53,390 nt of DNA from Sulfurimonas sp. SAG-AH-194-C21 (GTDB lineage: Bacteria; Campylobacterota; Campylobacteria; Campylobacterales; Sulfurimonadaceae). The translations under genes were made by a program, and so were the position numbers. How positions within the stretch are numbered: position 1 is the stretch's first letter; every line of letters starts with the position of its first letter. The notes beneath the pieces are model-generated. The model searched no databases, was not told the DNA's origin, and worked only from the letters and a program-made list of their open reading frames with translations. Location: contig NZ_JAEMVC010000012.1 of NCBI RefSeq assembly GCF_029215985.1, positions 1 through 53,390 on the forward strand. The letters run 5' to 3'. Positions 45,023-53,390 of the stretch are shown here, piece by piece.

Positions 45023-46645
45023 ATGATAACTATGAATAACATACTTCTATATATTATAATTGCTTTAGGCATATCCATCGTAGTTAATATTGTTTTAAAA
45101 AGGTTAGGTATTAGTCAGATTATAGGTTATATTATGACAGGTACGATCATTGTATATGCTTTTGATTTGAGTCACTCTCATGAGTTAGAAATGGTCGGTG
45201 AATTTGGAATTGTCTTTTTAATGTTTACAATTGGTCTTGAGATATCCCTGGCTAAAATGGGGAGTATGAAAAAAGAGATATTTGGAAATGGCCTGATGCA
45301 AGTGGGCTTAAGCACTTTTATCATTTATATGATCGCATATCACCTCTTTAGCATTGACCCCACACCTTCGATAATTATTGCACTTGCTTTTTCCCTATCT
45401 TCAACAGCCGTGGTTCTGAGTTACTTAAAAAGTTCTAAAGAAATTTATACTCCTTATGGTCAGCGAGCTACAGGAATCCTGATATTTCAAGATATCGCTG
45501 TTATCCCTATTTTAATCTTTATTGGTTTTTTAACGAGTGAGGGAGATGAAAGTATTTATGTTATCTTAGGACATACTATTTTAAGTGCAATTTTTGTAGT
45601 GGGACTTCTGTTTGTAGTTGGAAAAAAAGTTGTGAGTTATCTACTTCATTTTTCTGCTTCATCTGAACTAGATGAGCTTTTTATGGGTTCAGTCCTTTTT
45701 ATAGTTATTGGAGCCTCTTTATTCGCGGCTTCAATGGGTTTTACTTACTCGCTTGGCGCTTTTGTTGCGGGAATGATTATAGCAGAGACAAAGTACCATC
45801 ATAAAGTTGAATCAGAAATAGCACCTTTTAAAGATATCTTACTTGGGACATTCTTTGTGACAGTTGGAATGAAAATAGATCTTGATATGTTCCTTGCAAA
45901 TATAGGTACAATTCTTGGACTATTTATCTTAGTTTTTATCTTAAAAGCAATTATTATGTTCGCCCTTCTACGTTTATCAAACAATAGTCCTACTTCACTT
46001 AAAAGTGCATTAGCACTCTCCCAAGTTGGCGAGTTCTCTTTTGTAATCTTTGCAGTGGCATCAACGGGAAATATTATGAATGACTCATTAGTGAGTCTAC
46101 TAGTACTAGTTGTAATTTTTTCTATGATGGTTACACCATTTTTTATCACTCGTATTAATGATTTTGTAGAAAAAATTATTACAATTACAGATATAGTAAC
46201 AGATATGACACCCTTAGCATCAAGAGAAAACCATGTTATAGTATGTGGATATAGTATTGTTGGAAAATTTGTAACAAAACACCTTGAAGAATTAGATGCA
46301 CCATATGTGGTTGTAGATAACTCGAATAAGCATGTTAAAGAGGCTTTAGATGAGGGTATAGAAGCATATCTTGGAGATGCTTCGAAGAGTCAAATTTTAA
46401 ATGCACTTAATATTGATAAGGCTGCCGCAATAATAGTTACCCTTGATAATTTAGAAAAAAAGCGACTCATTTGTGAAGCAGTTTTAAAACATTCCAAAGA
46501 TGCCAATTTAATAGTAAAAGTTATTTCTTTAGAAGAAAAAGAAAAACTAGGAGACTTAGGTATTACAGTTGTTGTTGATGGGAAACTAGAAGTTGCAAGA
46601 GTGCTTGTTGAGCGTATGATAAGTTGTCAACTCAATTATAGATAA
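45023..46645 (+). CDS. KefB-type monovalent cation/proton antiporter with TrkA-N domain
   Basis: 540 residues. About twelve hydrophobic segments form a CPA2-type antiporter (to about residue 385), with VGEFGIVFLMFTIGLEISL, ALAFSLSSTAVVLSYL, GILIFQDIAVIPILIF and ALALSQVGEFSFVIFA as the conserved motifs. The cytoplasmic end is a TrkA-N/RCK domain (HVIVCGYSIVGKFVTKHL), which binds nucleotide and gates transport. Function would be K+ or Na+ efflux in exchange for protons. Two Met are possible starts (45023 and 45032). No partner such as KefG is adjacent. Confidence 0.92.
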   Translation: MITMNNILLYIIIALGISIVVNIVLKRLGISQIIGYIMTGTIIVYAFDLSHSHELEMVGEFGIVFLMFTIGLEISLAKMGSMKKEIFGNGLMQVGLSTFIIYMIAYHLFSIDPTPSIIIALAFSLSSTAVVLSYLKSSKEIYTPYGQRATGILIFQDIAVIPILIFIGFLTSEGDESIYVILGHTILSAIFVVGLLFVVGKKVVSYLLHFSASSELDELFMGSVLFIVIGASLFAASMGFTYSLGAFVAGMIIAETKYHHKVESEIAPFKDILLGTFFVTVGMKIDLDMFLANIGTILGLFILVFILKAIIMFALLRLSNNSPTSLKSALALSQVGEFSFVIFAVASTGNIMNDSLVSLLVLVVIFSMMVTPFFITRINDFVEKIITITDIVTDMTPLASRENHVIVCGYSIVGKFVTKHLEELDAPYVVVDNSNKHVKEALDEGIEAYLGDASKSQILNALNIDKAAAIIVTLDNLEKKRLICEAVLKHSKDANLIVKVISLEEKEKLGDLGITVVVDGKLEVARVLVERMISCQLNYR

Positions 46646-46705
46646 TTAGGCTATTATCCAAGAAAAGAGTATAATTGTGCTATATAAAACTCTAAAGGAT
46701 ATCTT

Positions 46706-47530
46706 ATGAGCTTCTCTCTTAATACAAATATAGGTTCGCAACAATCGAATCTTTATGCTAATCAAAATAGTTTAAACATGAATAAAAGTCTTAATGCACT
46801 CTCTTCTGGAAATAAACTTACACAATCAGCAAATGATGCAGCTAGTCTTGCTATTTCAAATAAGCTTCTTGCCTTAGTTTCAGGCTCAGGTCAAGCGATA
46901 CAAAATTCTAATGAGATGGTAGGACTGTATCAAGTGGCTGATGGTGGTCTTTCTGGAATTGAAGATAACACTCAAAGAGTACGTGTTCTTACCCTACAAG
47001 CATCGAATGATACTCTGAGCTCTAGTGATAGGGAAAATATTCAAAAAGAGATAGATGCACTTTCTGAATCTTCTTTAGATATAGCAAACTCCACAAGTTT
47101 TAATGGCATTAACCTTCTTGATGGATCAGGTGGTAGTCAAGGTGATGGTACTTTTGTTACACAAACAGGAGCGGATAATGGAGATACTCAGAGTACTACG
47201 ATAGCTGATATTCGAACTTCAATTCCAACTGTAGATGTAACAACTCAATCAGGTCGTGATGCAGCATTAGCTAATATAGATAGTGGTCTTAGTGCTATCA
47301 ATGATACTAGAGCAACTATAGGTGCATCTCAAAATAGTCTTATATCAAATATTAGAAATACAAGTGTCAGTCAGATAAACGCAGCCTCAGCAGCTTCGCA
47401 GTTAAGAGATGTTGATTTCGCCCTTGAGAGTGCAAACTTTTCAAGACAAAATATTTTAGCACAAACTGGAGGATTCGCTCAAGCACAAGCTAATAGTAGA
47501 AACTCTAATATAGCGAGTCTTCTGGGGTAA
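46706..47530 (+). CDS. flagellin, compact form
   Basis: Structural subunit of the flagellar filament. At 274 residues it is short, with only the conserved D0/D1 ends and a small middle. The N-terminus has MSFSLNTNIGSQQSNLYANQ and LNALSSGNKLTQSANDAASLAIS; the C-terminus has QLRDVDFALESANFSRQNIL and ANSRNSNIASLLG. The variable surface domain of larger flagellins is nearly absent (residues about 145-180). A TATAAT-like box (46671-46676) precedes it; I see no clear sigma-54 or sigma-28 element. Two hairpins follow the stop. Which of the organism's flagellins this is cannot be told. Confidence 0.93.
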   Translation: MSFSLNTNIGSQQSNLYANQNSLNMNKSLNALSSGNKLTQSANDAASLAISNKLLALVSGSGQAIQNSNEMVGLYQVADGGLSGIEDNTQRVRVLTLQASNDTLSSSDRENIQKEIDALSESSLDIANSTSFNGINLLDGSGGSQGDGTFVTQTGADNGDTQSTTIADIRTSIPTVDVTTQSGRDAALANIDSGLSAINDTRATIGASQNSLISNIRNTSVSQINAASAASQLRDVDFALESANFSRQNILAQTGGFAQAQANSRNSNIASLLG

Positions 47531-47543
47531 TCTTTAGGGGGTT

Positions 47544-47593
47544 GTAGGGACTTTGTGTCCCTACCTTGAAAATGGGCTTTGCTCATTTTCAAG
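47544..47593 (+). terminator. tandem hairpins after the flagellin gene
   Basis: GTAGGGAC/GTCCCTAC (47544-47564, 8 bp, 5-nt loop) is directly followed by a 13-bp stem CTTGAAAATGGGC/GCTCATTTTCAAG with loop TTT and one G-U pair (47565-47593). There is no long T run on the plus strand. They lie between convergent flagellin and pyrE genes and can end or stabilise messages from both sides. Confidence 0.6.
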
Positions 47594-47605
47594 AATAAAT
47601 AGTTA

Positions 47606-48217
47606 TTAGTTTCCTCTTGATCCTGGTTTGATAGCTTTACTACCATCTTTACATAAAGGACATGCATCTGGTGCATACATCTCAAATGTAAAATCAGCAA
47701 GTGCAAAAAATGGAATATCTAAAGGAAGTTTACAGTTAGGACTTGTTTGGGTATCCGAGTTCTCGCGTTTACAAAAACCACGATTAGCAAGAGCAGCTGC
47801 TCCTACGATAGTCCCACCAAGTGCTTCAACCGCGTGAGCAGCTTCCATAGCAGAACCACCAGTTGTAATGATATCTTCACACATTAAAACTTTTTCATCT
47901 TTACTTACTTCAAAACCACGTCTAATAGTCATAACACCCTCAACACGCTCAGCAAAGATAAAACGAACATCAAGAGCAGTAGCAAGAGCAAAACCAGCTA
48001 TAAGTCCACCTAAAGCAGGTGCACAAACCGTATCTATTTCTAAACCACTTTCTCTAATTTGAACAGCTAATGCTTCAGCTAAAACTTTAGCAGTTTTAGG
48101 ATCTTCAAGAACTTTTGCAGATTGTAGGTAAAACTGTGAATGATTTCCAGAGCTTAACTTGAAGTGACCCTCTAAAAGAGCATCAGCATCCATATAAATC
48201 TTTTTAACATCCATCAT
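47606..48217 (-). CDS. pyrE: orotate phosphoribosyltransferase
   Basis: Joins orotate and PRPP to give OMP, the fifth step of pyrimidine synthesis. 203 residues. The PRPP-binding loop is [21 protein letters not shown]; the N-terminal [20 protein letters not shown] is typical of the PyrE type that is fused or paired with PyrF. The tail ([18 protein letters not shown]) with two Cys may bind a metal. It follows frr at a distance of 126 nt containing several hairpins. Confidence 0.95.
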   Translation of the reverse strand: MMDVKKIYMDADALLEGHFKLSSGNHSQFYLQSAKVLEDPKTAKVLAEALAVQIRESGLEIDTVCAPALGGLIAGFALATALDVRFIFAERVEGVMTIRRGFEVSKDEKVLMCEDIITTGGSAMEAAHAVEALGGTIVGAAALANRGFCKRENSDTQTSPNCKLPLDIPFFALADFTFEMYAPDACPLCKDGSKAIKPGSRGN

Positions 48218-48240
48218 TTATCCTTAATTTTATTCCATAA

Positions 48241-48342
48241 AATGAAGGAAACCTTCATTAATATAGTACAGAAAAGGAACTCGTCCCTTTTCTTACGTTA
48301 ACACTGAGTTTTACTCAGCGTTAGGCTCACGCATCTTGATGC
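48241..48342 (-). other. four successive hairpins between frr and pyrE
   Basis: From left to right: AATGAAGG/CCTTCATT (48241-48259), GAAAAGG/CCTTTTC (48271-48292), CTGAG/CTCAG with four further pairs beyond one mismatch (48299-48323), and GCATC/GATGC (48331-48342) one nt from the frr stop. On the minus strand the last-read stem (48241-48259) is followed by TTATGG. They may be terminators or mRNA stability elements in the frr-pyrE transcript. Confidence 0.5.
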
Positions 48343-48343
48343 T

Positions 48344-48901
48344 TTATACTTTAAGGATTTCTTGTTCTTTATCTTTAAGTGTAGAATCGATTAAAGAGAT
48401 AAATTTATCAGTTGTCTTTTGGATAGTATCTTGTCCAGATTTAGACTCATCTTGAGTGATTTCTTTATCTTTTTCAAGTTTTTTCACTTTATCATTAGAA
48501 TCACGTCTATCATTTCTAATACTAACTTTAGCATTTTCACCCATACCTTTCATCTGTTTTACAGATTCTTTTCTCTGATCAACAGTCATAGGTGGGAAAA
48601 ACAGTTTGATAACATCACCATCATTGTTTGGATTTACACCGATGTTTGCAGCAAAAATTGCAGACTCAACATCAGGTAAAAGATTTTTTTCCCAAGGGTT
48701 AACAACAATTGTAGTTGCATCAGTTGCGATAACTGAACCGATTTGGTCAAGTGGTGTTGGTGTGCCGTAGTAGTCGATTTTTACATTGTCTAAAACAGAG
48801 ATAAGAACTTTTCCTGTTCTTAATGTTTTAAAATCACGGTGCATATGGTCAACACTACCTTGCATTTTAGAGTTACAATCATCAAAAATTTCATTTAACA
48901 T
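48344..48901 (-). CDS. frr: ribosome recycling factor
   Basis: RRF with EF-G splits the post-termination ribosome. 185 residues, normal length. Signature parts: CNSKMQGSVDHMHRDFKTLRTGK, YYGTPTPLDQIGSV, NPWEKNLLPDVESAI, and the coiled-coil region SVKQMKGMGENAKVSIRNDRRDSNDKVKKL. secG lies 25 nt upstream on the same strand, a common pairing in Campylobacterota. Confidence 0.97.
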   Translation of the reverse strand: MLNEIFDDCNSKMQGSVDHMHRDFKTLRTGKVLISVLDNVKIDYYGTPTPLDQIGSVIATDATTIVVNPWEKNLLPDVESAIFAANIGVNPNNDGDVIKLFFPPMTVDQRKESVKQMKGMGENAKVSIRNDRRDSNDKVKKLEKDKEITQDESKSGQDTIQKTTDKFISLIDSTLKDKEQEILKV

Positions 48902-48926
48902 TTTATTTCCTTGCGTTTATAAAGAT

Positions 48927-49238
48927 TTATTTGCTTGTATTTGTTTCAACAGCTACTGGAGCTACTACATTTGTATTTTCAACCATTGCATCAAGAACTG
49001 ATGCATTTGCTGCTTGAGAATACATGTACCCTAAAGTGATTGTATTTATAACAAATAAAAATCCGATAGTAAAAGTAGCCTTAGCTAAAAAACTACTTGG
49101 ACCTTTTGCACCAAACACAGAGTCATTTGAACCACTGTATGCCCCAAGACCGATGCTTGAGCTTTTTTGTAGAAGTACAGCAATAACGATGATTATTACT
49201 AAAACGATTTGAATTATAACTAAAAGACTTGTTTCCAT
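48927..49238 (-). CDS. secG: protein translocase subunit SecG
   Basis: Small accessory subunit of the SecYEG translocon. I take the start at METSLLVIIQIVLV (49238), which follows AGGA 8-9 nt upstream and gives 103 residues; the longer frame to 49298 adds 20 residues without family resemblance. Two membrane spans (about 4-24 and 50-70) flank the conserved loop VLLQKSSSIGLGAYSGSNDSVFGAKGPSSFL. The C-terminal tail is polar. It is the first gene of a secG-frr(-pyrE) unit. Confidence 0.93.
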   Translation of the reverse strand: METSLLVIIQIVLVIIIVIAVLLQKSSSIGLGAYSGSNDSVFGAKGPSSFLAKATFTIGFLFVINTITLGYMYSQAANASVLDAMVENTNVVAPVAVETNTSK

Positions 49239-49352
49239 TAATAGATTCCTATTATATTTAAAGTTGCGAATTATATCTAAATAAACATCTATAATCAAAC
49301 TTATATTAAAAAGGGTATAATTGCAAAAATATAAATTTATAAATGGGTACGA

Positions 49353-50288
49353 ATGAAAATCTTTAAAATTGTAGCTGTCCTTTTAGTTATCTTATCTCTA
49401 TTCTTAGAACTAATCATCTTTAGTTCTGACACAGATAAGCAGTCGGCTAAACCACTAGTATCAGTAAGTACATTTTCTTTATATGATATTACAAAACATA
49501 TAGCAAAAGAGAGTATTGAAATTGTCAATATACTTCCTTTTGGGGTTGATCCTCATAATTTTGAACTTACACCAAAAATTATGGCCAAAATAGAGAGAAG
49601 TACCTTAGTTTTATATAGTGGAGCAGGGCTTGAACCGTGGATTGAAAAGATTTCTTTTAGTGTAGAACCTATTGACATGAGTAAATATGTGAGTTTAAGA
49701 CAACTAGAGGGTGATGAGCGGGATTCTCACGAGCATCATGATGAGCACTGTTCCCATGGTGAGCTTGATCCTCATTACTGGTTAGATTTTGACAACATGA
49801 AAAAAATGGCAAGAGTTATAAGTAATGAACTCATAGCTATTTTACCAAAAAATAAAGTCATGTATGAAAAAAATAGAGATACCTATATAAAGATGTTAAA
49901 TAGTCTAGATTCTCACTATAAAACCGAGTTAAAGTCTTGTAAAATACCTAATGTTATTTTAAACCATAACTCCTTAGGTTATTTAGCAGATAGATATGAT
50001 TTTCATGTCCATTCATTAAGTGGTCTCTCTCCTGAAGCAGAACCAACAGCAAGTGATATTAAACGAGTTTTACAAGAGATACATGAATCTGGAATAAGTA
50101 CGATTTTTTATGAAAGTTTTGTAAATGATAAAGTAATACAAAGTATCTCTAAAGATAGTAAAGTTGGCATAGAAGTTTTACATCCTCTTGGAAACATTAC
50201 AGGGGATGAAGCGAGTCTCAATGCGAGCTATGAATCCTTAATGCTACAAAACCTAGAAAAACTCACAAAGGCAATGCTTTGCAACTAA
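49353..50288 (+). CDS. znuA: zinc ABC transporter substrate-binding protein (ZnuA-like)
   Basis: Periplasmic metal-binding protein of a cluster A-I ABC importer. 311 residues. An N-terminal hydrophobic leader (about 5-24) is followed by GVDPHNFELTPKIM with a metal-ligand His, a His-rich loop DSHEHHDEHCSHGELDPHYW (acidic/His, typical of zinc rather than manganese binders), and later ligands in ILNHNSLGYLADRY and SGLSPEAEPTASD. Zinc is the most probable cargo. The ATPase and permease follow with overlapping frames. Confidence 0.9.
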   Translation: MKIFKIVAVLLVILSLFLELIIFSSDTDKQSAKPLVSVSTFSLYDITKHIAKESIEIVNILPFGVDPHNFELTPKIMAKIERSTLVLYSGAGLEPWIEKISFSVEPIDMSKYVSLRQLEGDERDSHEHHDEHCSHGELDPHYWLDFDNMKKMARVISNELIAILPKNKVMYEKNRDTYIKMLNSLDSHYKTELKSCKIPNVILNHNSLGYLADRYDFHVHSLSGLSPEAEPTASDIKRVLQEIHESGISTIFYESFVNDKVIQSISKDSKVGIEVLHPLGNITGDEASLNASYESLMLQNLEKLTKAMLCN

Positions 50289-51058
50289 AGTTTAAAGTTC
50301 CTATCTTTGATGTCAAAAACCTTAGTTTTAGAGTTCGTGGAGTAGATATTCTCTCTAACATCTCATTAGAGATTTTTAATGGTGAGTACATAGCTATCAT
50401 AGGACCAAATGGTGGTGGCAAAACTACTTTAATTCGTATGCTTTTAGGTTTAGACAAACCAAGTAGCGGAGAGGTAAGACTCTTCGGTAAAAAACTCAAA
50501 AGTTTTAAAGAGTGGCATAAAATAGGTTTTGTTCCACAGCGTGCCTCTCTGGTAGATGAGAACTTTCCAGCAACTGTAGAAGACATAGTTAAAATGGGGA
50601 GAGTGGCTAATAGAGGAATTTTTACAGGTTTTTCAAGTGAAGATGCCAAAATAGTCGAAGATGCAATGCTTAAGATGGACATAGCGGACCTCAAAAAAAA
50701 GATGGTAGGAACACTCTCAGGCGGACAACGCCAGCGTGTGATGATAGCACGAGCTCTAGCTTCTAAACCAGAGATACTCATTTTAGATGAACCAAACACA
50801 GGTGTAGATATGGTCTCCCAGCAGCGTTTTTACAAACTCCTGGCCAAACTCAACAAAGAAGAGAACATTACTATAGTTTTTATAACACACGATATTGGTG
50901 TTATAGCAGATGATATAGGAAGACTTTTTACTATAAACCAAAAAGCAACAGTGTGCAATGATCCAAAAGAGACACTCTCGTGCGAAGATATATCTACACT
51001 CTATGGTATTGACGCTCATCTTATTCATAACCATAAGCATGAGGATCATGTATGTTAG
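50279..51058 (+). CDS. znuC: metal ABC transporter ATP-binding protein (ZnuC-like)
   Basis: Energises the importer. 259 residues. Walker A is GPNGGGKTT, the Q-loop lies in IGFVPQRASL, the signature is TLSGGQRQRVMIARAL and Walker B is EILILDEPNTGVD, followed by the switch His in VFITHDIGV. The start codon is TTG at 50279, 10 nt inside the end of znuA, so it is coupled to it. The tail has a His-rich end (HLIHNHKHEDHVC), perhaps a metal sensor or chance. Confidence 0.93.
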   Translation: MQLKFKVPIFDVKNLSFRVRGVDILSNISLEIFNGEYIAIIGPNGGGKTTLIRMLLGLDKPSSGEVRLFGKKLKSFKEWHKIGFVPQRASLVDENFPATVEDIVKMGRVANRGIFTGFSSEDAKIVEDAMLKMDIADLKKKMVGTLSGGQRQRVMIARALASKPEILILDEPNTGVDMVSQQRFYKLLAKLNKEENITIVFITHDIGVIADDIGRLFTINQKATVCNDPKETLSCEDISTLYGIDAHLIHNHKHEDHVC

Positions 51059-51849
51059 AAATGTTTGAGTATGAGTTTATGCAAAGAGCATTTATCGCAG
51101 GTATCTTCATTGCCATATTAGCATCTATTAGTGGTACATTTATAGTACTCAAACGCTACTCTTTGATGAGTGAGACTTTAGCACATTCTGCACTAGTAGG
51201 AGTTGCTGTTGGCCTTGTAGCTGGATATAACCCACTTTGGGTGGCTGTGATAGTTGCAGTACTCTCAGCTTGGCTCATAGAGTACCTTAGAAGTAATTTT
51301 GCCTTGTACTCAGATGCAATTCTTTCTATCATACTCTCAGGCTCTCTTGCGTTAGCTGTTATCATAGTCTCTTTAGGGGGAGCATTTAATAACTCACTTT
51401 TTTCTTACCTTTTTGGTTCTATTCTCTCTGTAAGTTATGAAGATGTTATCACTATAGCACTCTTTGGTACACCTGCCTTAGTATTACTGCTGCTTTTTTC
51501 TAAAGAACTTTACTTTATAACATATGATGAAGAGGTGGCAAAAACGAGTGGTATCAAAGTAAAACTACTTAACTTCTTACTAGTAACTGTTGTAGCGATT
51601 ATAATTGCACTCTCTATCCGTGTAGTAGGTAGTCTGCTTATAGGTGCTCTTATGGTTATACCGACATCTGCTGCCCTGCAGTATAGAGTCGGTTTTAAAA
51701 ATACTATACTTATATCCCTATTTTTTGCACTCTTTAGTGTGGTCTTTGGAATGAGTCTCTCTTTTTACTTCTCTCTACCCTCAGGTGCTACAATTGTTCT
51801 AACAGTTATCTCACTTTTTATACTCTCCCTCATTGTAAATAAAAAATGA
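51052..51849 (+). CDS. znuB: metal ABC transporter permease (ZnuB-like)
   Basis: 265 residues with about eight hydrophobic segments, of the ABC-3 permease family. SGTFIVLKRYSLMSETLAHSALVGVAVG and the late IALSIRVVGSLLIGALMVIPTSAALQ carry the conserved motifs. It overlaps the ATPase gene by 7 nt and the bioC gene by 4 nt, so all four genes form one tight unit. Confidence 0.93.
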   Translation: MLEMFEYEFMQRAFIAGIFIAILASISGTFIVLKRYSLMSETLAHSALVGVAVGLVAGYNPLWVAVIVAVLSAWLIEYLRSNFALYSDAILSIILSGSLALAVIIVSLGGAFNNSLFSYLFGSILSVSYEDVITIALFGTPALVLLLLFSKELYFITYDEEVAKTSGIKVKLLNFLLVTVVAIIIALSIRVVGSLLIGALMVIPTSAALQYRVGFKNTILISLFFALFSVVFGMSLSFYFSLPSGATIVLTVISLFILSLIVNKK

Positions 51850-52529
51850 GAATAAGCGAAGAGTTTTCCAAGCATGCTTTAGAGTATGAGTCTCACAATA
51901 GTATTCAAAAGAAAGTAATTAACAAACTTTTAGGAGATATGACCTGTGCACCAAACTATATACTAGATTTGGGTTGCGGTAACGGTAGTTTGTGTAAAAG
52001 TGTCAACTGGGAGTATAAACAGTTTGTAGGCATAGACTTCGCTCCAGCAATGTTAGAACTTCATCCAAGCGCAGACAATATAGAAGTACTGTACGGTGAT
52101 TTTAATGACAAGACACTCTTTACACAGTTACAGTCGTACAAGTTTGAACATATCTTTTCAGCCTCAGCACTGCAGTGGTCTAAAGACTTAGAAAAGCTCT
52201 TTTCTAATATTGCCGCATTAAACACTAGTCTCTCTTTAGCTATTTTTACCTCAGGTACTTTTAAAACACTACATACAGAGGCAGGTATTGCACCACTACT
52301 ACGGGATAAAGAAGAGATAAATAGACTTCAAAAAAAGTACTTTAATGCAAACTTTGAGATAGTAGAGTATAAGTTAGAGTTTGAGAGTGTTAGAGAGATG
52401 TTTCGTTATATAAAAAGTTCAGGGGTAAGTGGATCAAGAAATTTACTCTCTTACACACAAACTAAAAAGCTTATGCGAGAGTATCCTCTAAAGTATTTAG
52501 AGTTTGAAGTTGTTTTTATAACTTCTTAG
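51846..52529 (+). CDS. bioC: BioC-like SAM-dependent methyltransferase
   Basis: BioC methylates malonyl-ACP so that fatty-acid enzymes can build pimeloyl for biotin. 227 residues. The SAM site is ILDLGCGNGSLC, followed by VGIDFAPAML; the N-terminal EFSKHALEYESHNSIQKKVI (F-KHA-EY--H---Q) and SASALQWSKDLEKLF match the BioC pattern FxxxAxxYxxxxxxQ and SNLALQW. Another class I methyltransferase is possible but less likely. It overlaps the permease gene by 4 nt, and its stop overlaps the convergent gene by 4 nt. Confidence 0.8.
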   Translation: MRISEEFSKHALEYESHNSIQKKVINKLLGDMTCAPNYILDLGCGNGSLCKSVNWEYKQFVGIDFAPAMLELHPSADNIEVLYGDFNDKTLFTQLQSYKFEHIFSASALQWSKDLEKLFSNIAALNTSLSLAIFTSGTFKTLHTEAGIAPLLRDKEEINRLQKKYFNANFEIVEYKLEFESVREMFRYIKSSGVSGSRNLLSYTQTKKLMREYPLKYLEFEVVFITS

Positions 52530-53224
52530 TCATCTCCACCGAAGATACCAAAAAGTTGTAGTAAAGCAGTAAAGATATTTAAGAAGTCAAGGTAAAGTGC
52601 AATAGCTCCATCAATTGGAGTCTCGTAAGCTCCACGCATGATATTTTGAGTATCATATATAACTAAGATACTAAAAAGTATTACAACTGCACCAGAGATT
52701 ATTACATGAATCATTGGATTACCAAGAAATATGTTAAGTATAGAAAAGCCTATAATTACAAAAAGAGCAATCATAAGTGGTTTACCATAGCTAGTAAAAT
52801 CTTTAGTTGTTTTGATGGCATAAAAACTCATAGCACTAAAAACAACCGCTGTCATTGCAAAGGCATTACCTATAATTGCTCCACCACCGTTCATACCTAG
52901 TGTATGCGCAAGTAAAGGTGCAAGCATAAGCCCTGTCATAAACACAAACGCAAACATAACCATAAGATTAATGCCCGCTTTACGTTTAACAAACTGAAGC
53001 CCAATCAGCAGACCAATCTCTAAAGCAAAGAGCGGCCAGAAGTAAGCTGCAATAGTTCCAGCTAAAGGAACACCAACATAAGCACCAACAGCACCGGCCA
53101 TCATAGAAGCAGCAAACAGTTTGTAAGTCTCTTTAACAAAAGAGATTATTTGTGTTTCACCACGGCTTTGTGTTTCATAAGAGGCTGTATTGCCTCTTGC
53201 ATAATCGCGATCGTATAAACCCAT
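52526..53224 (-). CDS. Bax inhibitor-1 / YccA family membrane protein
   Basis: 232 residues with about seven hydrophobic segments. The start MGLYDRDYARGNT is a short polar tail, followed by FVKETYKLFAASMMAGAVGAY, the standard first helix of the BI-1 family. It includes MTGLMLAPLLAHTLGM, the mid-helix segment SFYAIKTTKDFTSYGK, and the end IYDTQNIMRGAYETPIDGAIALYLDFLNIF with the conserved Asp. Bacterial members are pH-sensitive calcium leak channels or interact with the FtsH protease (family knowledge). Confidence 0.93.
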   Translation of the reverse strand: MGLYDRDYARGNTASYETQSRGETQIISFVKETYKLFAASMMAGAVGAYVGVPLAGTIAAYFWPLFALEIGLLIGLQFVKRKAGINLMVMFAFVFMTGLMLAPLLAHTLGMNGGGAIIGNAFAMTAVVFSAMSFYAIKTTKDFTSYGKPLMIALFVIIGFSILNIFLGNPMIHVIISGAVVILFSILVIYDTQNIMRGAYETPIDGAIALYLDFLNIFTALLQLFGIFGGDD

Positions 53225-53390
53225 AATATATTCCTTATAATGTATCTTCTATATATAGACACTTGTTTTGTATTTAAAAGTCTATATCTAAAGAGTTAAT
53301 GGACAGCAACATCATAAAACAGAGTCTATAGTATAAGTATATATAGAATTAAATGCTACTCAAATACCCTAACAAAAACAAACAAATAAA
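53225..53390. other. upstream region of the BI-1 gene, no gene seen
   Basis: An AT-rich 166-nt end of the window. TATAGAC (53254-53260) and GTCTATA (53280-53286) form an inverted repeat around a 19-nt centre, and GTCTATA recurs at 53324-53330. They could be binding sites near the promoter of the minus-strand gene, but are short. No reading frame begins here. Confidence 0.35.

Noticed and set aside
46640..46705. Sigma-54 or sigma-28 promoter for flagellin
   Set aside because: Neither TGGCAC-N5-TTGC nor the TAAA-N15-GCCGATAA type pattern is present; only a TATAAT-like box is visible.
49239..49298. Longer secG frame with 20 extra N-terminal residues
   Set aside because: The charged extension has no counterpart in SecG, and the internal Met has a good AGGA site and begins the first membrane span.
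53148..53165. GTGTTTCAC resembling half a parS in the BI-1 gene
   Set aside because: The right half is unrelated (CACGGC), so no palindrome forms.

Overview
The window is about 53 kb of low-GC bacterial chromosome around the replication origin of a flagellated, sulfur-oxidising member of the Campylobacterota (Epsilonproteobacteria). A Sulfurimonas-like organism is the best fit. This is a judgement from protein resemblance and gene content: a dnaA/dnaN/gyrB cluster with ruvC nearby, RNase J with a long Asn/Lys/Arg-rich N-terminal extension, FliW and FliI, a sulfide:quinone oxidoreductase-type flavoprotein, and a YeeE/YedE sulfur transporter beside a DsrE-like protein. No rRNA, tRNA or CRISPR array was found.

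Layout. Positions 1-221 hold the end of a CCA-adding-type tRNA nucleotidyltransferase. Positions 225-4435 (minus strand) carry a coiled-coil protein, a degenerate GGDEF/EAL membrane protein and gyrB. Positions 4525-9010 hold a block set between gyrB and dnaN: an outer-membrane-like protein, two DUF1254/DUF1214 proteins and an IS200-type element. dnaN and dnaA follow on the minus strand, with DnaA-box clusters on both sides of dnaA. The dnaA-dnaN spacer also contains a GC cluster and TAG trios, the layout of a basal origin unwinding system. To the right are DsrE and YeeE/YedE genes facing away from each other across a perfect palindrome, then ruvC, an APC-like permease, and a tolC-hlyD-ABC2-ABC2 export operon. 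The spacer between tolC and hlyD is a 268-nt nested inverted repeat.

Positions 20-25.5 kb hold ppnP, trxC, fliW, nrdA and purB. Positions 25.6-30 kb hold an RluA-type pseudouridine synthase whose reading frame contains a perfect parS sequence, a 400-nt gene-free stretch with clustered DnaA-box cores, and a hisF-nucleosidase-rlmN-small membrane protein operon. A second parS-like site lies just upstream of that operon. Positions 30-37 kb (plus strand) hold a CZB-like protein, rsmA, rnj, a pseudo-receiver/PAS/GGDEF protein, folE and fliI. Positions 37-45 kb (minus strand) hold a WD40 protein, an SQR-like flavoprotein, recJ, pyrG and an orphan sensor. Positions 45-53.2 kb hold a KefB-type antiporter, flagellin, pyrE, frr, secG, a zinc ABC transporter, bioC and a Bax-inhibitor-1 family protein.

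The most interesting signals are non-coding. They are the structured element between tolC and hlyD, which appears to sequester the hlyD ribosome binding site against the end of tolC; the origin architecture (trios plus flanking boxes); and two parS-like sites plus a DnaA-box cluster 15-18 kb from dnaA. All identifications rest on reading the sequence and recalling families; no searches were run.
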